Made by a program: the position numbers and the translations under genes. The notes below the pieces were generated by a model that had not been told where the DNA came from, searched no databases, and worked only from the letters and a program-made list of their open reading frames with translations. Below, piece after piece: positions 21,747 to 31,712 of a stretch of DNA of 64,000 nucleotides (position 1 is its first letter; every line of letters starts with the position of its first letter). Source of the DNA: Methanobrevibacter sp. (GTDB lineage Archaea; Methanobacteriota; Methanobacteria; Methanobacteriales; Methanobacteriaceae). The stretch is from assembly GCA_024689425.1 (NCBI GenBank), contig JAILDN010000033.1, positions 21,194-85,193 on the forward strand. Reading direction: 5' to 3'.

Positions 21747-22781
21747 AGAATATTAGCTATTGATGTAGGAACAGGAACACAAGACATAATGATATATGAT
21801 GACGAAAAAGAACTGGAAAATTCCATTAAAATTGTTCTGCCATCACCACATATGTACATCTCACAACAAGTAAGGGAAATAGAAAATGACCTTTATTTCA
21901 TCGGAGAAATAATGGGTGGAGGAAAAATAAAAAAGACACTATTAGAACATATGGAAAAGGGATATAAAGTAGTGATGGAAGAAATCCCTGCAAAAACAAT
22001 AAGAGACAAAATATCCCAGGTAGAAGCGTTAGGTATAGAAATCGCCCAAAAAGACAAGGAATATAAAGGCTTTACAAAAATCGAACTCGGAGACATCAAT
22101 ATCACAAAATTATCCGAATTCATGCTTGGCTATGATTTGGAATTTGATTTCGATGAAATAGCAATAGCAGTTCAGGATCACGGATACAATGAAAATATGG
22201 GAGACAGAGACTTCAGATTTGAAAAATTCCGTGAAAAATTATCTGAACCGATAAAACCTGAAGAATTTGCGTTTAAAGGAAATGTTCCGGATTACTATAC
22301 AAGAATGAAAGCTGTTGAAAGGTCAATAGAAAGCGAAGGAATCAATAAAAAAGCTCTCATAATGGATACAAAATTTGCATCAATAACAGGAATGTGCTAT
22401 GATGAAGACGCATCAAAACTCAATAGCTTCATTGCAATAGACATCGGAAACGGACACACAACAGCAGCATCAATAGAAGACGGTAAAATACAGGGAATAT
22501 TTGAACATCACACCTCATCATTAACTCCTGAAAGCTTAGAAAATTACCTTAAACGCTTGGCAGAAGGAACAATTACCAATGAAGAAGTTTATAATGACCA
22601 CGGCCATGGGGCTCACGTGATAAATCCTATAAGTAAAATCGAAAAGGTTATAGTAACAGGTCCTAAACGTGAATTAATTGAAAAAACAAACTTAGATTGG
22701 CATCATGCCTGCCCCGGCGGGGATGTTATGATGACCGGAACCGTTGGATTAATAAAGGCACTTGAGGAATACAATGCTTAA
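21747..22781 (+). CDS. DUF1786-family protein (ASKHA-like N-terminus)
   Basis: MRILAIDVGTGTQDIMIYD...LPSP; second phosphate-loop-like FIAIDIGNGHTTAA. Confidence 0.75.
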   Translation, partial: RILAIDVGTGTQDIMIYDDEKELENSIKIVLPSPHMYISQQVREIENDLYFIGEIMGGGKIKKTLLEHMEKGYKVVMEEIPAKTIRDKISQVEALGIEIAQKDKEYKGFTKIELGDINITKLSEFMLGYDLEFDFDEIAIAVQDHGYNENMGDRDFRFEKFREKLSEPIKPEEFAFKGNVPDYYTRMKAVERSIESEGINKKALIMDTKFASITGMCYDEDASKLNSFIAIDIGNGHTTAASIEDGKIQGIFEHHTSSLTPESLENYLKRLAEGTITNEEVYNDHGHGAHVINPISKIEKVIVTGPKRELIEKTNLDWHHACPGGDVMMTGTVGLIKALEEYNA

Positions 22782-23433
22782 GATGGATTCACATATTCAC
22801 AGTGAATATTCCCCCGATTCAAAATCAAAACTAGAAGATATAATTAAAATAGCTAAAAGTAAAAATATCGATATCATAGGGATAAGTGACCATAATACTG
22901 TAGAGGGATCAAAAACTGCACAAAAACTAACAGAAAAAGATGAAGAGATATTTGTAATGCCTTCAATTGAAATCTCTTCATTGGAAGGCCATATTATAGG
23001 ATATGGCTGTGAAGAAAATATAAAAAGAGATTTGAGTCCATCAGAAACAATAGATTTGATTCATGACCAAGGCGGATTAGCCATAATACCACATCCATAC
23101 TGCTTTTATAGACATGGCCTTTTGTGTAAAGCTGACTATAAAGACCTAAAAATCGATGCAATTGAAACTAAAAACGCAAGGTTCATTATTGGATACTGTA
23201 ATAACAAGGCAAAAAATCTGTCAAAAAAGGAAAATCTAGCAGGATTGGGAGCTAGTGACGCCCATTACTATAAATTTATCGGTGATTGCTACTCCAATAT
23301 AGACTGTGAAAAAGACATAGACAGCATATTAAAAGCAATTAAAAAAAGCAAAATCGAAGCAAAGGGCAAAGGCACGTCAAACATTAAACTGACGCAGTAT
23401 CTGATTAATTATAAAATACTAAAAAAAATATAG
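22777..23433 (+). CDS. PHP-domain metal-dependent phosphoesterase
   Basis: MDSHIHSEYSPDSK, ISDHNTVEG, IPHPY, GASDAH motifs; start overlaps the preceding stop. Confidence 0.87.
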   Translation, partial: LKMDSHIHSEYSPDSKSKLEDIIKIAKSKNIDIIGISDHNTVEGSKTAQKLTEKDEEIFVMPSIEISSLEGHIIGYGCEENIKRDLSPSETIDLIHDQGGLAIIPHPYCFYRHGLLCKADYKDLKIDAIETKNARFIIGYCNNKAKNLSKKENLAGLGASDAHYYKFIGDCYSNIDCEKDIDSILKAIKKSKIEAKGKGTSNIKLTQYLINYKILKKI

Positions 23434-23443
23434 TTAAAAAGAG

Positions 23444-23716
23444 TTAAATACTCTTTTCAAGTGTAATTTGAATAATAGAAACATTAGTCTTTTCACCATT
23501 ATAGTTTTCAACTTCTTCGGTAGATATATGAATATCAGCAACTTCTGCATCTTGTACAAAACTGTTTCTAACAATTTCGGCAGTATCAACAGCACGACTA
23601 ATAGCTCTTCCTCTAGCTCTTAAAATAACGTGATCGTTATCATTGAATTGTGTTACAACTGCCAATACATAGTTCATGACCGGTTTGCTACCAATTAAAA
23701 CTGTGTTTTCTTCCAT
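23444..23716 (-). CDS. albA: DNA/RNA-binding protein Alba
   Basis: 90-aa [41 protein letters not shown]. Confidence 0.95.
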   Translation of the reverse strand: MEENTVLIGSKPVMNYVLAVVTQFNDNDHVILRARGRAISRAVDTAEIVRNSFVQDAEVADIHISTEEVENYNGEKTNVSIIQITLEKSI

Positions 23717-23754
23717 GCTTTCACTCCATTTAATGAATTGTTGTTTAATTTAAA

Positions 23755-25296
23755 TTATTTATTTGATCTTTGAATTAACAATAGCTTATTAATTGAGTCC
23801 AGTACCGCTAAAATACTAGCCATGACAATATCATCATTAATGGCTCTACCAGTGGATTTATTGCCCTTATCATCAGATGATATAACAAAAACATCAGCTA
23901 AAGCATCAGTACCACCATTTATCGCTTCAAGATTATACTCTTCAAGCTCAATGTTCATTGTGCCTTCAATAAGTTCTCGAATAGCATTTATTGCAGCATC
24001 TACAGGACCTACACCTGTTTTTGAAGTTTCTTTTTCAACTCCATCTATTTCTAATTTTACTGTTGCTGTAGGAGAAACAATAGCTCCACTTAAAAGCCCT
24101 AAACCTTTAAGTTTGATAGGCGTTTCGCGAGCAGAACCAAGTTCAGTTAAAGCAATAGCTTTTAAATCATCGTCTGTTACACACTTTCCCCTATCGCCTA
24201 ATGCTTTAATCTGTGAATATACCTTTTCAAACTGATCATCATCCAAATCAATGTGATAATCATTAAGTTTTGACTTTAACGCATTGGCACCAGTATGTTT
24301 ACCCAATACAATTTTTCTTGAATGGCCAACAAGTTCTGGTGAAATAGGTTCATAAGTTGATGAATTATTCAAAATACCATGAACATGAATACCTGATTCG
24401 TGGGCAAATGCATTATCTCCAACAATTGGTTTGTTTACTGGCATTTTTACACCAGTCAATCTACCAACGAACTCAGATAGACTATATAATTGAGAAGTAT
24501 CAATGTTTAAGTCAATTCCATAAGCGGCATAAAGTGCAACAACAATCTCTTCAAGTGAAGTGTTTCCGGTGCGCTCACCCATACCATTAACTGTTACATG
24601 GGTTTGATTAGCACCGCATTCAATAGCTGTTAAAGTATTAGCAGTTGCTAAACCAAAGTCATTATGAAAATGGACGCTGACTGGAGCTTTAAAGTAAGAT
24701 TTAATATCAGTTATTAATTCTTTTGTAATAATAGGTGTGAGAACCCCAACAGTATCGGGAATATCAATAAAGTCTGCACCCGCATCAATAACCGCGTCAA
24801 AAATATCAAATAAAAACTCCCTTTCAGTTCTGGTAGCATCTTCCGCGGAAAATTCTACAGCCAAACCATGGTCTTTAGCATACTCAACAGCGTCTACCGC
24901 AGTTGAAATAATAGTTTCTTTAGACATTTTTAATTTATAGTCTCTATGCAATGGAGAAGTGCCTATAAAAGTATGGATATATTCCAAATCAGCATCTAAA
25001 ACAGTGTCTATATCACTTTTGATACTGCGTGCCAAACCTACAATGGTAGAGTCCAAATCCAAAGATTTAATTTCACTAGCTGCCTCAAACTCACCATTGG
25101 ATGCTGCAGGAAAGCCAGCTTCAATTTTATCTACACCCAAACTGTCAAGTTTTTGGGCTATTTGAATCTTTTCATCCACCGTTAATGCAACTCCAGGAGT
25201 CTGTTCTCCATCCCTAAGAGTTGTATCAAAAATATAAATCTTATCGGCAAGATTCATATTTTCCTTTTTTAAGGTTTCAATATTTTTACCATACAT
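23755..25296 (-). CDS. 2-isopropylmalate synthase / (R)-citramalate synthase family
   Basis: [29 protein letters not shown]-terminal LeuA dimer domain ([30 protein letters not shown]). LeuA versus CimA not resolvable by eye. Confidence 0.9.
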   Translation of the reverse strand: MYGKNIETLKKENMNLADKIYIFDTTLRDGEQTPGVALTVDEKIQIAQKLDSLGVDKIEAGFPAASNGEFEAASEIKSLDLDSTIVGLARSIKSDIDTVLDADLEYIHTFIGTSPLHRDYKLKMSKETIISTAVDAVEYAKDHGLAVEFSAEDATRTEREFLFDIFDAVIDAGADFIDIPDTVGVLTPIITKELITDIKSYFKAPVSVHFHNDFGLATANTLTAIECGANQTHVTVNGMGERTGNTSLEEIVVALYAAYGIDLNIDTSQLYSLSEFVGRLTGVKMPVNKPIVGDNAFAHESGIHVHGILNNSSTYEPISPELVGHSRKIVLGKHTGANALKSKLNDYHIDLDDDQFEKVYSQIKALGDRGKCVTDDDLKAIALTELGSARETPIKLKGLGLLSGAIVSPTATVKLEIDGVEKETSKTGVGPVDAAINAIRELIEGTMNIELEEYNLEAINGGTDALADVFVISSDDKGNKSTGRAINDDIVMASILAVLDSINKLLLIQRSNK

Positions 25297-25385
25297 AGTA
25301 AAATCTCCATTTGGTATAATTAATTAATTGTTTTTATATTTTTAAATACTTATCGTTTAATTAAACAAAATATGAAAGTTAAAAC

Positions 25386-25434
25386 TGTACAATATTTCAA
25401 CAATCAACTACTTTTTTTGTACACAATTGTACAA
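25386..25434. promoter_or_regulatory. three TGTACA boxes upstream of the leuA-type gene
   Basis: TGTACA at 25386-25391, plus TTGTACACAATTGTACAA (25417-25434), a perfect 18-bp palindrome containing two boxes. Confidence 0.6.
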
Positions 25435-25528
25435 TTAAAAAAATAATTAACAGAACCAATCAATAAATTTTACATAACATGATTCAAATCAATAGTTTAA
25501 ATTATTAGATAAAATAAAATATTAAGTA

Positions 25529-26251
25529 ATGAAAATCGGTTTTACAACACTGGCTATGTTTATGGATGACAATTTAGAAATTATCAAAACAGCTAAAGAG
25601 AATAACTTTGAAATGATTGAAATACTTGGAGAATCACCTTTTTTTAAAAAAAGTGATACAATGGCCTTTAAAGACTGTGGACTTGAAGTATCAATCCATG
25701 CACCTACTGTCGATATAAATATAGCTAGTTTAAATGATGGAATAAGACAAGAAAGCGTTAAACAAATGAAAGATTGTATAGATTATGCTGAAAGCATTAA
25801 CGCAAGTGCTATAACCGTGCACCTGGGAAAAATCGGTCGTAACGATCCGCCACTAAGACAGGCGGCAATGGAATTTTCATGCGAAAGCGTGGGCCAGCTA
25901 GTTGATTATGCAGAAAATGTAATAATCTCCATTGAAAATATGCCTGTTCGAAAAGCATTTCTTGGAAATAAAATTGAAGAGCTGGAATTTATCCAAAATG
26001 AAACTGGATGTAACTTAACCATTGATGTGGGCCACGGAAACACGACTGGAAACAATGAGGAATTATTGGAATTAAAAAACATAACATATTGCCATTTAAA
26101 TGATAATGACGGCGTTAAAGACCAGCATATTACCCTGGGTGATGGAACGCTTGATTTGGAACTGCTTAAAAAAATAAAAAAAGGAATTATAGAGCTTAAC
26201 AATTTCGATAATATATTAAAAAGTAGAAAAGTAATTGAAAATATTATCTAA
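25529..26251 (+). CDS. sugar phosphate isomerase/epimerase-like TIM barrel (AP endonuclease 2 fold)
   Basis: SIHAPTVDINIASLN, ITVHLGKIG, IDVGHGN, HLNDNDG. Confidence 0.8.
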   Translation: MKIGFTTLAMFMDDNLEIIKTAKENNFEMIEILGESPFFKKSDTMAFKDCGLEVSIHAPTVDINIASLNDGIRQESVKQMKDCIDYAESINASAITVHLGKIGRNDPPLRQAAMEFSCESVGQLVDYAENVIISIENMPVRKAFLGNKIEELEFIQNETGCNLTIDVGHGNTTGNNEELLELKNITYCHLNDNDGVKDQHITLGDGTLDLELLKKIKKGIIELNNFDNILKSRKVIENII

Positions 26252-27042
26252 AAGTCAATTTGCGTAACTTCACGAATGCTTTCAATAATATAGTCAGTTT
26301 TATCCATCAGTTTAGGTGAGACTTCTTCCTGTTGTTCAACAGTTAATACACTAACATCAGCCCTGTTAAATGCTAAAACATCATTTAGGCCGTCTCCAAC
26401 CATCATTACTTTATACCCATCATCCTGAAGGGATTTAACAACCTCACATTTACCTCTAGTTGAAACGCTGCCATGGGCATTATCCTTATCAACACCCAGC
26501 ATGTCAGCCAATCTGTTGATTGCTCCTTTCCTATCTCCTGAAGCCAAAACGATTTCACATCCATGGGATTTCAAATTTTCTATCGTATCCAATACACCGT
26601 CAAACAGCTTCCCAGAAGAGGTTATCGTATAAGAAATAATTCCTAAATCCATATCAATGATAACTGCGGATCCATTACATAACTCCATATGTGGAACCAA
26701 TTCCTTTAAAATCGGGAATCCATCAGTAATATCCGATACGACAGCATATTTTTCATTGTATAAAATATCCCTGACTTTATCTTTTGTAGTTTCAAAATTT
26801 GTAAAGCTTACATCAAAATCAATATCGAACTCTTTAATAACATCAGAAAGCAAAGTATTGGAATCAAGGTCCAATAGCTTATTTGTATTATATTGAAGAA
26901 CAACTAATGCAAGAGAGTCCTTTTGGTCAATTAAATCAAGTGAATTAATATCTGTGAATAATTTGCCGGAAGTCACATCTTTAATAACCCTATATCTCTC
27001 TATTAAAGTTCCTGAGTTATCAAATACAACAGCTTTTTTCAT
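26248..27042 (-). CDS. HAD-superfamily hydrolase (P-type ATPase-like fold)
   Basis: VFDNSGTLIERYR, GCEIVLASGDRKGAINRLADMLG, VMMVGDGLNDVLAFNRADV. Confidence 0.85.
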   Translation of the reverse strand: MKKAVVFDNSGTLIERYRVIKDVTSGKLFTDINSLDLIDQKDSLALVVLQYNTNKLLDLDSNTLLSDVIKEFDIDFDVSFTNFETTKDKVRDILYNEKYAVVSDITDGFPILKELVPHMELCNGSAVIIDMDLGIISYTITSSGKLFDGVLDTIENLKSHGCEIVLASGDRKGAINRLADMLGVDKDNAHGSVSTRGKCEVVKSLQDDGYKVMMVGDGLNDVLAFNRADVSVLTVEQQEEVSPKLMDKTDYIIESIREVTQIDF

Positions 27043-27090
27043 GATAATAAGTATTAAAAAATTAAGTATTAAAGGTTATTCATTTAACAA

Positions 27091-27145
27091 ATAATTATAA
27101 GTTATAAGTGATAAGTATCAAAAACTTATAAGTTATAAGTAAATA
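27091..27145. repeat. second small cluster of ATAAGTTATAAGTGATAAGT repeats
   Basis: GTTATAAGTGATAAGT at 27101-27116 is identical to 20291-20306; CTTATAAGTTATAAGTAAA follows at 27125-27143. Confidence 0.8.
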
Positions 27146-27221
27146 ATCCGGCTTAAAAAAAACCAAGTTATATAAATATTAAAAAATAAATCTATATTTA
27201 TTATATTTATTAGGTGTTTTA

Positions 27222-28592
27222 ATGAACGTTATTGAAAAATTAAATTCCATCAAAAATGGAGAATTAACAGCTAAGGAAAATGTTGAAAACTTCCTTAAAG
27301 TAATTAAAGAAAAAAATGACTCCATTAATGCTTTTATTGAATTAAACGAAGAAAATGCTTTAAAACAAGCAGAAGCTATTGATGAAAAAATCGCAAATGG
27401 AGAAGAAGTTGGAAGCCTTGCAGGTTTAGTATTTGGTATCAAAGCAAATATAAATGTAGAAGATATTATCATTTCTGCAGCTTCAAAAACCTTAGAAAAT
27501 TACTTTGGAAGTTATAATGCAACCGTAGTAGACAAAGTATTAGCAGAAGATGGAATAATAATTGGTATTACAAATATGGATGAGTTTGCAGCAGGCAGTT
27601 CAACCGAAACCTCATATTATGGACCTACCCAAAACCCAAAAGCATTAGGCAGGATTCCGGGAGGTTCCTCAGGTGGAAGTGCTGCGGCTGTTGCGGCTGA
27701 AATGTGTGACATTGCATTAGGTTCAGATACCGGTGGATCCATCAGAAACCCTGCATCACATTGTGGTGTTATTGGATTTAAACCTACATATGGTGCCGTT
27801 TCAAGACAAGGTTTACTTGATTTATCAATGAGTTTAGACCAAATTGGACCATTTGCAGAAGATATCAGTGGTATTGCTCTTGCATTAAATAGCATTGTAG
27901 ATTATGATGAAACTGAATGTACCACAATCAACTGGGAGAAACCAGACTTCACTGAAGTTTTAAAAGACACTTCCCTTGAAGGCATGAAAATAGCTGTGTG
28001 TAAAGAATTCATCGAAGTGACTGACGATGAAATCAACAAAACAATCAACAAAGCTATCAATAAATTAGTTGATGCCGGTGCAGAGCTTGTAGAAGTTTCA
28101 TTTGACCATATTGACTTATGTTTACCTACATATTACTTAATCAACTATGTTGAGTTCTTCTCAGCAACAAGAAAATATGACGGAAGGGATTACGGATACA
28201 GAATAGAAGAAGTTTGTGGAGATGAAGTTTTAAGAAGAATCAAAATAGGTTCCCACATTGCACAAGCTGAATTCAGTGGAAAATACTACAAAAGAGCTCT
28301 TCAAGCAAGGTCTCTTATCCGTGATGAAATCAATGCAATGCTTGAAAACGTTGACTTGATTGTAGGTCCAACCGTTCCAAAACTTCCTCACGAAATTGGT
28401 GATGAGTTAGATCCTATGGAAATGTATGCATACGACGTATTGACTGTAATTGCAAATCTTGCAGGTATTCCAGCAGGAAGCATTCCTGCAGGTACAGTTA
28501 ACGACATTCCAGTAGGACTTCAAATTCAAGCAAAACCATTGGAAGACGAAAAAATAATTAAAGCAATGAGTGTATTTGAAAACACTCAATAG
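27222..28592 (+). CDS. gatA: Asp-tRNA(Asn)/Glu-tRNA(Gln) amidotransferase subunit A
   Basis: Amidase signature GRIPGGSSGGSAAAVAAEMCDIALGSDTGGSIRNPASHCGVIGFKPTYG. Confidence 0.95.
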   Translation: MNVIEKLNSIKNGELTAKENVENFLKVIKEKNDSINAFIELNEENALKQAEAIDEKIANGEEVGSLAGLVFGIKANINVEDIIISAASKTLENYFGSYNATVVDKVLAEDGIIIGITNMDEFAAGSSTETSYYGPTQNPKALGRIPGGSSGGSAAAVAAEMCDIALGSDTGGSIRNPASHCGVIGFKPTYGAVSRQGLLDLSMSLDQIGPFAEDISGIALALNSIVDYDETECTTINWEKPDFTEVLKDTSLEGMKIAVCKEFIEVTDDEINKTINKAINKLVDAGAELVEVSFDHIDLCLPTYYLINYVEFFSATRKYDGRDYGYRIEEVCGDEVLRRIKIGSHIAQAEFSGKYYKRALQARSLIRDEINAMLENVDLIVGPTVPKLPHEIGDELDPMEMYAYDVLTVIANLAGIPAGSIPAGTVNDIPVGLQIQAKPLEDEKIIKAMSVFENTQ

Positions 28593-28829
28593 GGTTTTTA
28601 AAACCCTTATTTATACTTTTTTTGCAACTACTTTTTATTTATCTGTTCTTTTTTTCATTATAGAAATGTTGTGAGAACATTTCAACTGCAAAGCCTTCAT
28701 CGTTTAATCTTTTGAAACTGCAGTTTGGATAAACACGCTTAAAATGTTCAAATTGACTGATAAAATACGATTGAAAATTCACTGATTCTATAATTTTAAT
28801 AATTAATTTAGATTAATATTAAAAAAAAT

Positions 28830-28842
28830 TTTACACTTGAAA
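28830..28842 (+). promoter_or_regulatory. mini-ORB-like 13-mer TTTACACTTGAAA
   Basis: Exact match, intergenic, 60 bp upstream of the 28902 CDS. Confidence 0.55.
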
Positions 28843-28901
28843 TCAATGTCCAAAAAAATATAAAAATTATTAATTATTATAATAATAATTGAGGTTATTC
28901 T

Positions 28902-30392
28902 ATGACAAAAATTGGACTTGCTTATGTAAAAGGTGCAGTTCCTGGTTTTGAAGATTTTGGAAATTTACCAACCGATATTGTAAAGGAAAACGGTTTGGTA
29001 AATGGAAATAAAGCTAGCGAAGAACTTGACGCACTGATTATACCTGGCGGAACACTAATCGAATCAAATGACATCAACATCGAATTAAATAAAGAAATTA
29101 TGAAAATGGCAAAAATGGGAAAGCCGATTATTGGAATATGTGCAGGTTTTCAATTATTATCAAATCAAATAGATATCGGCCGTAAATCAGAAGTTCCTAT
29201 TGTAAAAGATGGCTTAGGTATAATAGATGTTGAATTTTCTCCATTGATTACAAGTGACCGTGTCAAAGCAAAAGTATTTGACAACTCATTTCTAACAAAA
29301 AATCAAATAGAAGATGTTGACGGGTTCCATACCCATACATATGGAAAGGTTGTTGGAGATGCGAAGCCGTTATTCTACTCAAAAGTCCAAAGAATGAATT
29401 ATGGAGACACCAATGAAGCTGGAGACTATAATATATTCTCCGGAGCATGCAACGATGACGGAAATGTTATTGGAACAATGATCCATAATATATTAGATGA
29501 AAATCCGATATTAGTAGAAAACCTATTGAATCAAATAGACGCTAAAGATGTTGATGAAATTTACAATAGAAATAAAGGTGTAAAAAAATACATTCAAAGT
29601 GAAGTCGGAATTAATACAGACATTAAAATACCTCAAAAAAAGATTAATGATAAGCCTAAATTCCTAATGATTGGAAGTAACGGGTCTGATTCTGGAAAAA
29701 CCTTCATCCTAACCGGTTTAGCAGGTGCACTGAGAAAAAGAGGATATAAAGTAGCGCTTCTGAAAGTCGGTCCTGACGTTCGTGACATAATTCCCGGATT
29801 ATATTTGACAAAAGATTACATGCATGAATACAGTTCCATTAAAATCGGGCACTTGGGTTGGAGTGACATCAAATCTACAATAGCTAAACTGAACTCTACA
29901 GATTATGATATAGTACTGATAGAGGGAGTCATGAGTGTATTTACCGGTTTGTTAAACGAAAAAGTTCCGTTTTCGGCTGCAGAAATAGCCATGTCATCTA
30001 ACATACCAATGCTATTGATGTCTGGTGTCAATAAGGGCGGTATTGAAACGGCTGCCGTTGATTTGGTTGCACATGCCAACATGTTAGAGAAATTTGGTGT
30101 TGACGTGAAAGGAATTCTATTAAACAAAGTATACAACCAGGACATATTCGACAACGTCGTACCATACATCAAAAACAATACGAATGTTGATGAAATATTC
30201 AGCGTTGGAAAATTAAAGCTTAAAACAAGAGGATTCACTCCCGAAATAGAAATAAGATATGATTTATTTACCCATGCGGCACTTGACTTGGTTGAAGAAT
30301 CCTTAAACATTGATAAAATAGCCAATATGGCAAGTGAAGTTCAATTCAATAGAATTATTCCATTTGAAGAAATTAAAAATACGGTGAAATAA
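28902..30392 (+). CDS. CobB/CobQ-like protein with N-terminal GATase and C-terminal DTBS-like P-loop domain (permuted order)
   Basis: N-terminal IIPGGTLIES...GKPIIGICAGFQLL; C-terminal FLMIGSNGSDSGKTFILTGLAGALRKRGYKVALLKVGPD. Confidence 0.8.
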   Translation: MTKIGLAYVKGAVPGFEDFGNLPTDIVKENGLVNGNKASEELDALIIPGGTLIESNDINIELNKEIMKMAKMGKPIIGICAGFQLLSNQIDIGRKSEVPIVKDGLGIIDVEFSPLITSDRVKAKVFDNSFLTKNQIEDVDGFHTHTYGKVVGDAKPLFYSKVQRMNYGDTNEAGDYNIFSGACNDDGNVIGTMIHNILDENPILVENLLNQIDAKDVDEIYNRNKGVKKYIQSEVGINTDIKIPQKKINDKPKFLMIGSNGSDSGKTFILTGLAGALRKRGYKVALLKVGPDVRDIIPGLYLTKDYMHEYSSIKIGHLGWSDIKSTIAKLNSTDYDIVLIEGVMSVFTGLLNEKVPFSAAEIAMSSNIPMLLMSGVNKGGIETAAVDLVAHANMLEKFGVDVKGILLNKVYNQDIFDNVVPYIKNNTNVDEIFSVGKLKLKTRGFTPEIEIRYDLFTHAALDLVEESLNIDKIANMASEVQFNRIIPFEEIKNTVK

Positions 30393-30817
30393 TGGCTCTT
30401 AATCTAAGTCCAGAGCAAGGAGTCAAACTTACAAAAAAAGATAGGGCTCACGTTTTAGCAAAAATGCGCCAGGGATGGAAAGCGAACTGTTTGATTCCTG
30501 ACTATGTATTTGATGAAAACGGAGATATCCAAATAGGATCTCCAAAAAACCGTCGTGTAGTAAAAATTGTAAAAATCTTAGATGATGGAATTCATGTTGA
30601 AAATGCACTTAAAAACAAAACATTGAGGGTTCCATGGGATAAAATTTCAATAGTGGAACCTACAAAAGAAGTGCGTGACGGTTTAAAAGTGGGAATGTAT
30701 GACGGCAAATACATTGTATTCGGCATCTATAACTCTTATAAAATACAGCAAAATACCCAATTCATAATTAACTACATTCAAAACAAAAAAATGGATAATA
30801 CTAACATGTACAGTTAG
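30392..30817 (+). CDS. conserved-looking hypothetical protein, coupled to the upstream gene by a TAATG stop/start overlap
   Basis: 141-aa ORF starting within the stop codon of the 28902 gene. Confidence 0.7.
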   Translation: MALNLSPEQGVKLTKKDRAHVLAKMRQGWKANCLIPDYVFDENGDIQIGSPKNRRVVKIVKILDDGIHVENALKNKTLRVPWDKISIVEPTKEVRDGLKVGMYDGKYIVFGIYNSYKIQQNTQFIINYIQNKKMDNTNMYS

Positions 30818-30821
30818 TATT
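30797..30821. terminator. perfect inverted repeat at convergent stop codons (AATACTAAC-ATGTACA-GTTAGTATT)
   Basis: 9-bp perfect arms spanning both stop codons. Confidence 0.5.
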
Positions 30822-31500
30822 CTTCTAAATATTTGTTTATGATGTCTTCGCCTCTAAGCAAGACTAATCCGTTTTCTTCAGCATATTTACGAGCATCGGC
30901 AATTGATGTTGCTTGACCGGTTTCACCATCCATCATTTCGCAAACAACACAAACCGGAGTAACGCCTGCCATTTCACATAATGCAAGACCAATTTCAGTG
31001 TGTCCTCTCCTGTTTTTAACAAGCCCATCTGCTCCTCTTAAAAGACAAACGTGACCAGGTGATCTGAAAGTTGCACCAAATTCATCAAATCTTTCATCTT
31101 TCATCATTTTAGCCATTTCACTAATGGTCATTGCTCTGTCATGGTCTGTAACACCTGTAAAAGATTTTCTATGGTTTGTCCATATGGAAAATGAAGATCT
31201 CTCATCATAAGGAATATCGGTAGGTGCTAGTTTAGCTAATTCAGGAAATTTTTCGGTTGCCGCTTCCATAATATCCACCATGAACGGCAAATGAATAGCG
31301 TCACAGAAATCTGCATGTAAACAGTTACAGATTAAACCTCCGGCATCATTTCTCATGGTAGCTATTGATTTTGGAGTAACGAATTCGGAAGCTATAATCA
31401 TGTCAACTTCCCCTTCCCTATCATCATCATCAAAAACTAAAACGAATTCACCATTTTTAATAGCTTCTAAAGCTTTATCTAAATTTGTTTCTTGATTCAT
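30814..31500 (-). CDS. ribB: 3,4-dihydroxy-2-butanone 4-phosphate synthase
   Basis: VFDDDDREGEVDMIIASEFVTP, FRSPGHVCLLRG, RRGHTEIGLALCEMAGV. Confidence 0.95.
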   Translation of the reverse strand: MNQETNLDKALEAIKNGEFVLVFDDDDREGEVDMIIASEFVTPKSIATMRNDAGGLICNCLHADFCDAIHLPFMVDIMEAATEKFPELAKLAPTDIPYDERSSFSIWTNHRKSFTGVTDHDRAMTISEMAKMMKDERFDEFGATFRSPGHVCLLRGADGLVKNRRGHTEIGLALCEMAGVTPVCVVCEMMDGETGQATSIADARKYAEENGLVLLRGEDIINKYLEEY

Positions 31501-31548
31501 AGTAATGTCTCCTTGTGTACTAGAACCAGGGCTAAAAAATAATCTACT

Positions 31549-31670
31549 TATTCTCTTCCATCCGGACTATACCGTCGGTTTTGGAATCTCACCAAATCAA
31601 CACTTTCGTGCTCGTGGACTTATTTTATTAAAATCACCACCGGTGGGGAATTGCACCCCGCCCTGAGAAC
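31549..31670 (-). ncRNA. FMN riboswitch (RFN element)
   Basis: Minus-strand GTTCTCAGGGCGGGGTGCAATTCCCCACCGGTGGTGATTTT...AGTCCACGAGC...GATTTGGTGAGATTCCAAAACCGACGGTATAGTCCGGATGGAAGAGAA carries the conserved RFN core; directly upstream of ribB. Confidence 0.95.
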
Positions 31671-31712
31671 GTATAAAAAAATTTATCAGTTATTATATAA
31701 AATATTTTTGAT

